Source of the DNA: Lutjanus erythropterus
Taxonomy: Eukaryota; Chordata; Actinopteri; Lutjaniformes; Lutjanidae
Assembly (NCBI GenBank): GCA_020091685.1
Contig: CM034613.1
Location: forward strand, 387,177-451,176
Direction: 5' to 3'
DNA length: 64,000 nt
Positions 1 to 10,639 of this stretch are shown piece after piece; the stretch's first letter is position 1; each line of letters begins with the position of its first letter. Position numbers and translations under genes: made by a program. Under the pieces are notes generated by a model. It ran no database searches, was not told where the DNA came from, and saw only the letters and a program-made list of their open reading frames with translations.

Positions 1-562
1 CCTTATACATTAATGTACAAAACATAACAACAACTCACTAAATGCGTCACCTTTTCTGACCACAGAGGATGACAGTGTCTGCGGATAAAGGATACAGAGC
101 TGATGTTAGCTGCTGGCCTGCCACACAGTGTGGCTAACATTACCAGTGCTAGCAGCAACAACAGCAGCAGCAGCAGCTCCGCTGTCTGTTTATGTTCTTA
201 ATGTGGGCACGTTTCTCCAGTCGAGTGAATATATATCAGCTTATTCTGTCAGTTTACATTCAACATTATTTACATTTTCTAGATTAAAACACTGCCAAAC
301 CACGCTGGTTTTACAAGCTGTCATGTGTCTGACTTTGCTGATATAAACATCCGGTGTTGCCTAGACGATCAGGGCATATGCACTGGGCGAGATGGGGCTG
401 CTGTCTGACAGTGCGGACAGCTGCATAAAATCTTAGAGGCAACAGATAACTGGCACTGTGCATGAATGAAACACTGATAAATATTTTAAACAACTAGTAT
501 TTCTGGTGCCGACTAGCGAGGGCGGGGACATTTAATTGTATAGTCAACTAATCACGCGCATC
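1..562. repeat. Dispersed repeat family A, copy 1
   Basis: This segment matches the reverse complement of about 22028-22535 along nearly its whole length. Shared blocks include ACTCACTAAATGC near 30, the CAGTGTGGCTAACRTTA block near 125, and CTAGTATTTCTGGTGCCGAC near 495. The outer end reads CTAGGGATGCGC when reversed, which resembles hAT-type termini, but no target duplication is visible because the other end lies at the window edge. It is a nonautonomous DNA transposon or another dispersed repeat. Its short open frames are not conserved between the copies. Confidence 0.7.
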
Positions 563-960
563 CCTAGTTTTCAATCTTGCTCCTTACATGCAGAGATTTC
601 TCTGAATTCTCTAAATCTTTTAATGATACTATGGATTATAGATGGTGAAATCCCTAAATTCCTTGTAATTGTGTATTGTGAAACGTTCTCAAACTGTTGG
701 ACTCTTTGCCCACACAATTTTTCACAAAGTGGTGAAACTTGCCCCATCTTTATTTGTGAACTACTGAGTCTTTGTGAAAATTGTGAAATGATCAAAAAAC
801 ACCTGTGATACCTGTGATATTATCATCGTGTATGAAAGAGGCGTCCTCAGTGTTTTGTTGCCTCTGTCCCAACTTTTTTAGAATGTGCTGCAGGCATCAA
901 ATTCAGAATGAGTGTATATTTACAAAAAAAAAAACAAATAAAATTGTTTCATCCAATGTT
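555..960 (-). pseudogene. Tc1/mariner transposase N-terminal relic
   Basis: Read on the minus strand, the segment encodes a helix-turn-helix-like stretch containing NLGISPSIIHSIIKRFREF and EISACKEQD. This resembles the paired-like DNA-binding region of a common fish Tc1-type transposase. The flank (GTCCCAACTTTTTTAGAATG, GCAGGCATCAAATTCAGAAT) matches the non-coding end I associate with that family. The frame is short, the catalytic DDE part is missing and the end toward position 555 is lost, so this is a dead fragment. Family placement is from memory; the HTH-like reading is visible in the translation. Confidence 0.7.
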
Positions 961-1388
961 TATCCTGTCTGGTCCAGTCTTCCTTCACCTTATACTATGC
1001 AATTTACGTTACAGATAGTGTCAGTAGGATTTGTCCGAGCTGTTTGTTAACGCACCAGAAAGGTAGCTGTTGGTTATGTCTCATTGTTAAGCATCCTAAG
1101 CACAGCAAAATATGAGAAAATAAAAAATGCCAAATCTTGAAGATGTTGCAGTCTGAACTCTGAGGTTTTAAATGTAGAATAACCTCCACCCATCTTCCAG
1201 AGAACAGACATTTTTCATTGTGGTAGCAATGTAAATTCATGATTCATCTTTCCATCCAACTATTTTTATGTGAATTATGAGGGCTGCAACAATTATTTTC
1301 ATGGTCAATTAATCTGTCGATTATTTTCTTGAGTAATCAATTAGTTATTTGGTCTATAAAAATGCCAGGAAAAAATGAAAAATGACGA

Positions 1389-1510
1389 TCATGATTTCCC
1401 GCCGTCACCATCTCCTGTCCTGGTGGGGCCGCCGTCGCCGCCGCCACCACTTCCTGTCCCAGTGGGGCCACTGCAGCTATCTCCTGTTCCGACTGGGCCG
1501 CAGCCACTTC
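1389..1510 (+). mobile_element. Proline-repeat internal remnant of an LTR element
   Basis: GC-rich sequence encoding Pro/Ser/Val-rich peptide (PSPVLVGPPSPPPPLPVPVG). It is nearly the same as the repeat core around 30920-31060 of the larger element at 29.5-32.1 kb. It ends abruptly where an LTR begins with TGTTAG at 1511, so it looks like the 3' end of an internal region followed by its 3' LTR. Only about 120 bp survive. Confidence 0.6.
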
Positions 1511-2118
1511 TGTTAGAATTTGGGCTTTGTCTCTCCCTTTCCTTGTGTTTCATATTTCCCCTCCCCCTAGTGTGTCATGTTTGTCTCTGTCTGTGTTGCT
1601 GGGCGTGGACTCTCGGTTCCCTCCTCCTGCCTCTGTTGCTGGGCGTGACTCTTGGTTCCCTCCTCCTGCTCATCCATCTGATCCTCTGCAGCTGCTTTCC
1701 TGCTCACCTGCACTCAATCCACTATCAAGCCACTACAGTATATACCCTGGCTCAGACTTCCAGACTCTGCCAGATCGTTCAGTCTCCTATGTGGTACAGA
1801 CATCTAGGCTCTAGCCTGCTAAAGGTTTTCTAAGTGTGTTTTTTGGATGTTTTTTTCTCGACCTCCATAACTCCTTTTCCCTGTGCTTCAGATCCTCCAT
1901 GCCAGCTCTGCCAGAACCAGCCTTGTCTCAGTCCTCTGCCACCAGCTCCATTGCCTGCCCTGCTCAGTCCTCTGCAGCCTGAATCCTGTTTGTCTCAGCC
2001 AAGCCTTTGGACTGCCATTGAGGAATACATCATAAACTGTCTAAACCTCTCTCTGTCTCCAGGCTGTGCTCGTTTTTGGGTCCAATATTGAATGGTTACA
2101 ACAAATATGACGTTCACA
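1511..2118 (+). mobile_element. LTR, TGTTAG family, copy 1
   Basis: A 608-bp block starts TGTTAGAATTTGGGC and ends GTTCACA, giving TG...CA termini. A second copy lies on the opposite strand at 50213-50837 and is collinear throughout, including the TATATACC block, the AATAAACTG-like region near the 3' side and CTCCAGGCTGTGCTC. There is no open frame of note. The preceding proline-repeat fragment suggests a 3' LTR of a truncated element rather than a solo LTR. Confidence 0.7.
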
Positions 2119-2215
2119 GAATGTAAGAAAATATGTTAAAAAATGTCTTGTTTTGCCCACAACCGGACGATATTCAATTTACTGTCATAAAGGAATTACT
2201 AGTACACTTACTACT

Positions 2216-3172
2216 GATGGATAGTTAGCTTGAGTGGGAGGCTGCTGGAGTTCAGTCATACAGTATAGCAGCATCAGTTACCATGACCGTCGTCTCCAAC
2301 TGAATTTCATCCTCACCTCGATCAAACAACAGGTTACAGCTGACACAGCCTGCTGCTTCAATCAAACACGTATACAAGTCTGGATTGTCTGACCACTGTG
2401 TTAATTATTAGATTGTTCAGTACTCTCAGTGGATTTTTTACAGCCAGGAGAAATATCCTTCAGCAAAAGGTATGACAGTATGACTTAATGCTCATTTTAC
2501 ATGGTATCAGTCTAATTAAAGTGACTGATATATACAGCATCAAAATACTCCTGACTTTTGTTGTAGATAATGAACAACAAATATCCTTATACTATGCTAA
2601 GAAGTGTGATATACAGGACAGTGTAGATATCTAATGGTGATCAGATCATGACTCTTGGCTGGTTGACAGCAGAATTCTAATACATTTTTATGATTTGCAG
2701 GCCTTCCAGCTGCAGATGAAGGCAGAATGTTAATGTGGAGAATCAGCTCACACACAGCTACAGTAGAAACTGTGTCTTTTTCCTGCCCACTCCACCAAAC
2801 TGTTCACTGTTTTCTGCCCTGACACTTAACCCACCCACAGGCTGCGCAGGTTACAAGTCAAGCTGCACATCAAACGCTGCCCCTGCAGCACTACACTGTT
2901 CTGTGGAAACTGCAAATCACTAGACCATGTTTGATTTAGGGCTGCAAGACTAGTGCTAGAATGATAACTCACTTATTCTGCTCAGTGTTATCACACGTAT
3001 CATGATCAGGATAAAAATTATCCACAAACTCAACAGTGACTTTGAATCTTGATGAAACGACAGCCCCAACTTCACTTTGACACTTCCTTTTTAGAATCTT
3101 AAATGTGGGGTGCTCTCACATGATGTAAAATTCACGGCAAAATTCAATGTCAGAAGACAAATGATATACAAC
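2216..3172. other. No recognised gene
   Basis: AT-rich non-coding sequence with only short, unconserved open frames. I see no splice-bounded exon, RNA gene or clear repeat. Confidence 0.5.
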
Positions 3173-3440
3173 AGGGCTTCAACTAACAATTATTTTCACT
3201 GTCAATCAAGCTGTCGATTATATTCTTGATTGATCTATTAGTTGTTTGGGAAACAGCAGTCAACCTTTTCCACCATTTCGTGACATCTTTCTGACATTTT
3301 ATGGACCAAAGTCCAAGATGACGTCTTGTCTTGTGAAGTTGTGTGTACTGTGCTGTCAGGCAATTTTGGTAAAGATTAAGTACACAAAGATAAGTTGTAG
3401 CAGCTTATTACGAAAAAAGGAATGGCTGTGTTTTTCTTCG
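3173..3440 (+). repeat. MITE family M, copy
   Basis: Begins GGGCTTCAACTAACAATTAT and continues through the CGATTATATTCTTGATTGAT and GTCCAAGATGACGTC blocks typical of this family. It is diverged and loses similarity before the right end. Confidence 0.6.
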
Positions 3441-3724
3441 TCTTTGGATTAATTTGCTGACGCATTCATCTTGTTTACACCCGCCAGGACTTATTGGACA
3501 GCAACTGGCTGTGGTCTACAGCTGCACTCTGTGCATTCATTTCAGTTTTACATGGACTTACATTGAATTTTACGGACAGTTTCCAAAGTTGCTGTGGTCA
3601 TTAGTGGATGATGTTGAGGACAGCGAGTCCCTCACTGATGACGACGGCGCATCCAAAAAAAGGGGGTAAGCATCAGCAAACACCTTGAACTCTGCATCAT
3701 GGCGGTTCTTTAGATGTTTACTTG

Positions 3725-3850
3725 AATCGAGCAGCTACTTTTCGTGACGTGGTATCGGGTGTTGGGTATCAGAGTAGTTTTATGAGTACGAGTACGTGAC
3801 GATAGTATTGGATCGATATCCAATGCTGGTATCAGTATCGGTGCATCCCT
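3725..3850. repeat. hAT element terminal fragment
   Basis: The segment ends GGTATCAGTATCGGTGCATC followed by CCTA. Reversed, this is a TAGGGATGCACCGATACTG-type terminus known from fish hAT elements. Internal GTATTGG/ATCGATATC motifs fit. The partner end is not found, so this is one end only. Confidence 0.5.
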
Positions 3851-3944
3851 AGTTTACATGAATCACATTTGGATCCAATGGACATGACCACGATACCTCT
3901 GGTGATATTCATCGTTTTCCTTATTGTCAACTAACCCGAACCCC

Positions 3945-4100
3945 AATGCAGGGTTTCCCCCTGCCAAGTTATTAGGCCCGGTGGCAAGTATCTTTTAACA
4001 GAGGCCAGCAGCCAAGTGTCTTTTTTTGACAGGGCCCAGCATTAGCTAGTGACAGACTGCTGGCAGGATTAAGACAGAGCCATGTAGTTTCTGTCATAAC
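3945..4100 (+). repeat. Dispersed repeat fragment (GGGTTTCCCCCTGCC type)
   Basis: Starts AGGGTTTCCCCCTGCCAAGT and resembles a nonautonomous DNA transposon end common in fish. The opposite end is not recognised. Family assignment is from memory only. Confidence 0.35.
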
Positions 4101-4149
4101 ATGATCATGGCAAGAATTGAGAAAAGCCACAACACAGATTTCATAGGGT

Positions 4150-4475
4150 CAGTGGTCCCTATTTTGATAATTGATCAATTGGTTTGAGTAATTATTTAAT
4201 AGAAGAAGTCAAAATTCTAATTTTAGCCTCTTAAATGTGAATATTTTCATGTTTCTGTATTCCTCTCTGATAGTAAACTGAATATTTTTGGTAAAAAGTA
4301 GTAAAGGTAGCAGTAGTAAAGTAAAACAAGACATTTAAGGATGTCATCTGGGCTTTGAGAAATACTGATTGACATTTTTCATTTTCTTGTGCGTGTCATT
4401 TTCTTTTTCTGACATTTTAAAACAAACAAATATTATCCAATTTTAATCGACTATGAAAATTACTGTTAGCTGCAG
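4150..4475 (-). repeat. MITE family M, reverse copy
   Basis: Read on the minus strand it is collinear with the 4799-5090 copy. It contains AATGTCTTGTTTTACTTTAC, ATATTCAGTTTACTATCAGA and AATTACTCAAACCAATTGAT. Diverged, with a small extra insertion. Confidence 0.6.
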
Positions 4476-4798
4476 ATGTACTAATGTAGTAGAGTTTTAA
4501 AAAACGATTCAGACAATGTACAATTTTGGAATGCTGTATTTTCAACAATAACATAAGAAATTCATCTGTGACTTTCTTCACTTGTGAAATTACATTTTCA
4601 ATTGAAAAACATCATATTTGCAGCTAATTCGGGCACATATCAAATGAAATAACGATAAAAAAAATAAACATTTGTGTCTTGCTGTTGACTGTCATACATA
4701 TTTTTTTCAAAATAAAGCGACACTGGAAGGGGAGGGTCTTCCCCTCTCTAAAGTGCATTCACATTTTAATCAACAGATGTCCCTGGTAAGCTCTCCAA

Positions 4799-5090
4799 CT
4801 AGGGCCACAGCTAACGACTAATAGTCGATTAATCAGTCGATAACAGTGATGAACAGTGGTGAACAGTATTTCCCAAAGTCCTCAAATGTGTTGTTGTGTC
4901 CACAACTTAAAGATATTCAATTTACTATCAGAGAGGAATAAAGAAAACAGAAAATATTCAGATTTAAGAAGCTGGAATCAGAGAATTTTGTCTTTTTTTC
5001 ATAGAGAATTACTCAAGCCAATTAATCGATTATCAAAATAGTGTGTGATTAATTTAGTTATTGATTAATAATTGATTAATTGTTGCAGGG
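4799..5090 (+). repeat. MITE family M, most complete copy
   Basis: Runs from AGGGCCACAGCTAACGACTA to TGATTAATTGTTGCAG. The ends are approximate inverted repeats rich in CGATTAATCG-type motifs, so the element can fold back. It holds no gene. It abuts a tRNA-like repeat fragment at 5089. Confidence 0.65.
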
Positions 5091-5160
5091 GGCAGCACGG
5101 TAGTGCAGTGGTTAGCACTGCTGCCTCACAGCAAGAAGTTTCTAACTGAGCTGCCTCACT
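5089..5160 (+). repeat. tRNA-like (SINE-type) repeat fragment
   Basis: Contains GGCAGCACGGTAGTGCAGTG and GTTAGCACTGCTGCCTCACA, the start of a very common vertebrate repeat whose first part resembles a tRNA A-box region. The B-box part is missing. Not a functional tRNA gene. Confidence 0.45.
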
Positions 5161-6410
5161 TCTTCCCACTGGGCCACTGGGTTTGGAATACACTGGGGCA
5201 AACCATGCAATGAATAAATTTTCAAAGAATACAGAATTGATCTGATACAAAACATGGCAGACCTGAATAGAAACAAACAGTGGGACAGGCAGCAGCTTGG
5301 TGCTTCACCTAAAAAGCAGCTGTGGTAAAAAGAGCAGCAGTACTGTCCATTTTTTCCTCCTGCGATGATGATGGGACACCCATTTGATCAGCTGTTACAT
5401 ATATTTACACATTGACCAGAGAACTGCAGCAATACAACAAGACCTGAGCAAACCTGATGAGGATTAATCTAATTTCAACTCAGCCCGACTGAGAACCCAG
5501 GTCAAGTCTTTCTACAGACTTGAACTTTTCCAAAATTTAAATTCCTGCTATCCTTCCACTGAAACCCAACAGTGAGACACAGAGTGGATTTTGTTCAAAA
5601 GAGACTAACTTTAGAATATATCTACTTGATTTAATTAACTCAAACTGTTAAAGCCTGTAGTCTTGCAAGCTTCAGATGAACTCTGGAATGTATTTCTGCA
5701 TGGAACAAGGACTGTGGATTAGGTTTGGATGATAAAATAATAGTGATCCTGTATCAGGACCAGTCACTACTTCAACAGCAAAAAGAACATGTTCAGTAGG
5801 AACCAAAAAGCTTGAGAGAGTGTCACAGACAGGGTAGGGAAGTCAGAGAGTACCGAGAGACTGAGACGAACTAACACATTGTTAGCTTTGCTCTTTTGAG
5901 GGATTTGTTGACAATAAGAAAACATATAGAATCACTCAAGCTTTATCCTTTAATCCTCTAAGCTTGTCAGAGCAGCCTAACACAGAAGCACAGAGTGGAA
6001 CTACTCCCCAGAGATCAAAACTGCAGAGTCAGATATCACTTACACATATTATCCCTTGTACAGAAACTGCATGCAAATACAACTTTTAACAAATGAGTAA
6101 AACCTGCAGCATTGATTACACTTTGGCAGCAAGGAATGTGCACCGCCAGCTGCCAAAACTGCATTTACCCTTATGACTTACAGAAGCAAATCATTCAGCT
6201 ACAGTGAAGTGCAGCAGCAGAGAGGGGGAGAGAAGAAGCACACTAACACCATCATCAACTAGAAGAGGTCACTCAGTAGAGTGCAGCAAAGGGTGAAGCA
6301 CCTACTGCAATGCCACCATAACTGCAGAATGAATCAGCAGGGATCTGCAGAGTTTTGTGTAACTTCACCCAACAATTAATGTGATGATAAGGCTTAACTT
6401 TTCCATTTAA
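5161..6410. other. No recognised gene
   Basis: Unassigned sequence with only short open frames and no convincing splice-bounded exon. I see nothing I can name. Confidence 0.45.
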
Positions 6411-6414
6411 ACAC

Positions 6415-6870
6415 TGTTTTTTTGTTTAGAACATTTTGTTATTTACATAGGACATTTTGCTATTTATTCAGGACATTTTGTTATCATTTTAACCATGTTA
6501 TTTATTTAGAATTTTATGTCATTCATTTAGAATATTTATTTGTTTAATATTAATTTATTTTGAACATTTTGTTATTTATTTAGAAGTGACTGTTATTTAT
6601 TTAGGATATTTTATTTATACAGGATATTTAATTATTTATTCAACAGATTATTTTTATTTAGAACATTATTATTTAATAAGAACATTTTGTTATTTATTTG
6701 GGATATTTTCTATTTATTTAGAACAGTTTAGTAGTTATTCAGAATATTATTATTTAATAAGAATATTTTGTTATTTATTTAGGATATTGAATTATTTATT
6801 TAGAACATTTTGCTATTTATTTAGGATATTTTATTATTTATCTTGTTATTTATTTAGAACATTAGAAACA
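6415..6870 (+). repeat. AT-rich degenerate minisatellite
   Basis: About 450 bp of imperfect tandem copies of a 20-24 bp unit, approximately GAACATTTTGTTATTTATTT with TTAGGATATT variants. Units differ by substitutions and small indels. A frame of 104 codons runs through part of it, reading repeats such as YLFRTFCYLFRIF, but this is a by-product of the tandem structure. Confidence 0.8.
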
Positions 6871-7582
6871 ACGATTTTTGGAGAAACTCACAAAAGCTGA
6901 AATTCTGAATAACTGACACTTGATGTTACTGTTCATAGATCTGAGTCTGCATGTCCAGGTGGAAATTGTGTCTGTTCAGAAAGTTCATGTTTTGGCATTG
7001 GGAATCAGATCACCCTAAGTAACTGAATTAAATTCAATGAAGTATAACCACTATCATGTTCAATTTCTCACATTTATAACAAACCATATTTCATGAAAAT
7101 GGGTTCAGAATGAAGCTTATTACAGTCAATTTTGAAGTGAGGTGTCTCTCATTTGTTTTTCTAGCAGACTTGGAATGCTCCTTGAGCGACTGCACATGCA
7201 TAGCAGCAACACACAGCAGTATTTATCTATTTCGTATCCTACCTAACACTGGTGAATCATAACATATCAGGTACAGATTTCATTGCAGATGCTCCAGTTT
7301 AAGATGAGACGAAAGTTTTCTATGGATGTCAGTTTTTGAGCCATGACAAAGGCCAAAATGTGACTAGGTCAGCCATGTTTTTAGCCTAGCAGTTGTTGAT
7401 GACTTGTGGCCTCTACTGGCTGGTTAAAAAGAGTGAGGAGTCAGCAGTTGGTATAATTTATATATAGGTTTTATATGAGTTTTTTGAGATTTTTCAAAAA
7501 CTGCAAATCACTGCAACTACAAGAGATGCTTAAGCATACAGTTGGAAATGTGCACAAGAACTATGGCTTATGGGTCCAGTAG

Positions 7583-7859
7583 TAGGGCTGCGCAATTAAT
7601 CACAATCGTAACTAAATCACAATACGGCCAAGTGCAATATCCAAATCGCAGAACCAGAACCAAATTGCAATTTTTTGAAAAAGGAAAAATGTGTGAGTAA
7701 ACAGCATCATAATGAAGTATTGCAGTACTGCAGAAATGACCTGGCCTAAAATGGCCTGTAAATTCTAGTGGAAAACATTTCCACTAATTGTATCACAGAT
7801 TGCAATTTCAGTCAAAATAATTGCAATATGACTTATTAAAACCAAATTGTGCAGTCCTA
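7583..7859. mobile_element. hAT-type MITE, 277 bp, with 8-bp target duplication
   Basis: The ends are TAGGGCTGCGCAATTAATC on the left and, reversed, TAGGACTGCACAATTTGGT on the right. They are flanked by perfect 8-bp direct repeats TCCAGTAG at 7575-7582 and 7860-7867. An 8-bp duplication and TAGGG-type ends fit the hAT superfamily. No coding capacity, so it must have been moved in trans. Confidence 0.85.
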
Positions 7860-8049
7860 TCCAGTAGTATGAAAGATTAGAGCTCCAGCGTGGAGGAGAC
7901 AATAATCCATGCAGCAGCAAAGCGGGAGGACGACATCAACATATGATCAGCTAGGTTCTCTTCAGCTTCATCCAGCCACTGACTTCAGCCAACACACAGC
8001 ATCTCTGAAAGCACTGTTATGCAACATGCAACACAGGTGGAGATGTGAT

Positions 8050-8095
<46 letters not shown>
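8050..8095. repeat. (CA)n microsatellite
   Basis: Uninterrupted run of CA dinucleotides of about 20 units. Confidence 0.95.
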
Positions 8096-8359
8096 CTGTT
8101 TGACTGACAGATTAAACAAAAGGTACAACTTGACAGATCAAAGCTTCTGTAATAACATAATTATGTCACAATATATAGGCTAACCATATATAGAATTATA
8201 AAGCAACAATATTGCCAATAATTACAGTAATGTGTGTTAGTGAAAAATAACCACTAATAAATACATAATACTGTTAGAAATGTGTCACAAAGGCCTCAGT
8301 GAATGTAGGAACATTAAACCAATCATTTAACCACCAAAGGTTCAGTGTGAGGCCTCTAC

Positions 8360-8660
8360 AAACCAAAACGCGTGCACACAACACTGTGACTGTTTTTGTG
8401 TGTGAGAGAGACACGGAGACAGACAGAGTGGCCGTGTGTAACGAAAGAAGACACCAACAACACACAGCGGCCACATGCGTCTCGCCATCGAGGCGCGTCA
8501 CGCATCGATTTCCACACCGTCTCCTCCCGCTAGAACACTTCTCCTGCCGTGCTCAGTCACACACAGCGAAGGAAACACCTATCCCGAACGATTCTAGTCA
8601 TTATTTTGAAAATTTAATGTCCCTTTGTTGGAAAACACACTGTGTAAACCTGCGCGTGCA
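8360..8660. other. CpG-enriched segment
   Basis: Noticeably more CpG than the surrounding AT-rich DNA, with AACGCGTG, GAGGCGCGTCACGCATCGA and GCGCGTGCACGTG. It could be the edge of an unmethylated regulatory region with the CpG-rich segment at 8870-9520. No exon can be defined. Confidence 0.35.
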
Positions 8661-9217
8661 CGTGTAATTAAATTAAATTACAAAAAGACGTTCAGTTAAC
8701 AAGCCTGTAGGCAGTATCAATTAAGTTACAATACAATTTCAATAAAACTAATTATTTTACAGGGCTTATATTGATGCCGACAGCCACACTACTCCTATCA
8801 GAGTTGACATACAGCCATATTCAGTGAGCCATGCAGATTTGGTGAGGGAGGCGAGGGAACCTTAAATTGCTAGAAAATTAAATGGGATTTGGCGTGACGC
8901 TCTGCCCGTGGTGGAGAACCGCACGTACAGTGGCACAACCTGACCTGGTACTGGTTCTGTGCAGTAACCATGGCTACCGTTGATGTAGCAAAGATTAACA
9001 TCAGTCATGCACGAGATCATTAGTGTTAGAACTGCACGAGCTCCGTGGGTTTGCAGCTCTCGCGGTGTGACGTTAAAGAATGGATGAGAGCACGTATGGA
9101 GTGGCTGGTAAAACGCGTTGGGCTGGGATTTCATCGTACTAATAATGTCAGTTGATATTATCGGGTAACATTAGCTGCCAGTGAGGGCTCGGCACCAGTT
9201 CCAATGTTCTGTCTTAC

Positions 9218-9489
9218 CTGGCTTCCCCCGCGGAGCGAACCCGAGCTCTGCTAGCTTATTTCTTCCTCCGAACACCGACAGCAGCCTGAGGTCTGTGGGC
9301 GACTGAAAATGTTTCCTGAAGGAGAGCTGTCTCCGTCCGGCTGTCAAAGACGAAATGTCGGTAATGCCTCCCTCCTCCCAGCAGCAGCGGCTCCACTGAA
9401 CATTCGCTCGGCCCGTAAAGCAGTGACGGTAGGGGGAGACTGCTGCTAATAAATACTGCTTGTAAACAGAGCCCAGTGCAGACAGCTGC
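9218..9489 (-). other. Putative non-coding or 5' first exon
   Basis: If transcription starts near the TCTCGCGAGA motif, the minus strand reads to an exon end GGGGGAAGCCAG followed by the donor GTAAGAC at 9217. A minus-strand open frame of 143 codons (9602-9171) spans this area, but its peptide is not recognised and it crosses the donor. The exon may be 5' untranslated. The start is a guess and the donor is seen directly. Confidence 0.35.
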
Positions 9490-9499
9490 TCTCGCGAGA
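9490..9499. promoter_or_regulatory. TCTCGCGAGA palindromic promoter motif
   Basis: Exact 10-bp palindrome TCTCGCGAGA. In vertebrates this element occurs in TATA-less CpG-island promoters and is bound by BANP. Its position inside the CpG-rich segment supports a real core promoter. Confidence 0.6.
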
Positions 9500-9749
9500 A
9501 CACGGAGCATTCTCCCGTTAAACAGCATGGAAATGGCTGTGATGCCAAAATTCCCCAAAGCCAGAGGTTTGACAACCAATGCTTTACTGTATAGAGGACC
9601 ACAGGAATTCCATTAATTAATTAATGCAATGAAAGTAAGGCATTAGTAAATTTGTTGACAAAATAATTTATTAATTATACAAAAACAGACAAAACAATCA
9701 AAAAGGATGCTATTATTGTATATTCACCAAGTGTGAAACTTACTCAATT

Positions 9750-9750
9750 G

Positions 9751-9818
<68 letters not shown>
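9750..9818. repeat. (GT)n microsatellite
   Basis: GT dinucleotide run with a single GA interruption near 9789. Confidence 0.95.
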
Positions 9819-9821
<3 letters not shown>

Positions 9822-10243
9822 GGGTATTCTGCACTGACAAGGTGCAAATATTTGTAATACATGTCATAATATATTTATAATACATTTTTCTTGTTTGTGT
9901 TTTTTTTCATATAACTAAGTAGAAGTGTAATAATAATATTATAATAACAATAATATATGTGTGTTTGTGTGTGCGCGTATTTAAGCTTTCTGAAATTATT
10001 CCAAGGCGTCCAAGGGGTCCTTGGCTGAAAAAAAACAAAAAAAAACAAAAACAAATTATTTTTTTTCCTTGATTAAGTTTCCTGTACTTAATCAAGGAAA
10101 ATAAAAAGTTTAATGTCCTAGGCTTGTCTATGATGAAAAGAAAATCACATTTTAAAGATGGTTAAAATTTGTTGCTCAGGGACCTTTAAAAGCATTTTGT
10201 AGTCTGTAGTCACATCTTAAGTTAGCTAGCTAACCAACCAGCT

Positions 10244-10350
10244 CAGGGGTCTGCAACCTTTACTCTTTAATGAGCCAGTTTCAGCTAAAACAAAAAATAA
10301 AATCTGTCTGGAACCACAACACTTAAACTGTCCATTTTCCTCGAAGACTC
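10244..10350 (+). repeat. hAT element 5' end fragment
   Basis: Begins CAGGGGTCTGCAACCTTTAC and continues with AATCTGTCTGGAACCAC, matching the left terminus of an old hAT family widespread in vertebrates. The right terminus is not visible, so the extent is uncertain. Confidence 0.55.
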
Positions 10351-10639
10351 AAGATAGCACCCATAAAAATTTAGGGGAAAAGGCACTGAGCTGTAGATGT
10401 AGCCAGTGACACCCATTTTACTTTACTTTTTTTAAATTGGGTATGCGCTACACATTTTTACAATTGGGGAATGTAAGAATAATTTCAGGCCTACAATAAG
10501 GATAAATGATAATAAAAATGTTTTTTTTAAATATTGTTATTATTAATGTTATTGGCTTGCTATCTAACGATTGATAGATTAGCTAGTCAGTTTGTAGTGT
10601 TTTGCTAACATTATGTAACTTATGATGTCACTATAGCCT

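Larger units (their letters stand above)
1278..2215 (+). repeat. MITE family M (GGGCTGCAAC type), interrupted
   Basis: The left part, from AGGGCTGCAACAATTATTTT to about 1390, and the right part (about 2119-2215, with AATGTCTTGTTTTGCCCACA and ATTCAATTTACTGTCATA) belong to one fish MITE. It also occurs at 3173-3440, 4150-4475, 4799-5090 and 47350-47755. The two parts are separated by an LTR-retrotransposon remnant, so the retrotransposon piece arrived later. No coding capacity. Confidence 0.7.
8870..9520. promoter_or_regulatory. Candidate CpG-island promoter
   Basis: A CpG-dense stretch of about 650 bp in an otherwise CpG-poor window, with CCCGCGGAGCGAACCCGAG, GCGTGACG and CTCTCGCGAGAAC. It contains the palindrome TCTCGCGAGA at 9490-9499, a known promoter motif of TATA-less, mostly housekeeping, vertebrate genes. 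A strong minus-strand splice donor lies at 9218/9217. Direction is therefore probably minus, but a bidirectional promoter is possible. The gene it serves is not identified; no downstream coding exon is recognisable to the left. Confidence 0.5.

Noticed and set aside
5089-5160. A tRNA gene
   Set aside because: It has an A-box-like start only, no acceptor stem and no B box; it fits a dispersed repeat fragment.
8274-8667. Overlapping 75- and 122-codon frames as a gene
   Set aside because: Opposite-strand overlapping frames in CpG-rich DNA with no conserved motif; treated as possible regulatory sequence instead.
9171-9602. 143-codon minus-strand frame as a real protein
   Set aside because: It crosses a good splice donor, has no recognised similarity, and open frames are common by chance in CpG-rich DNA. 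Kept only as a possible 5' exon.
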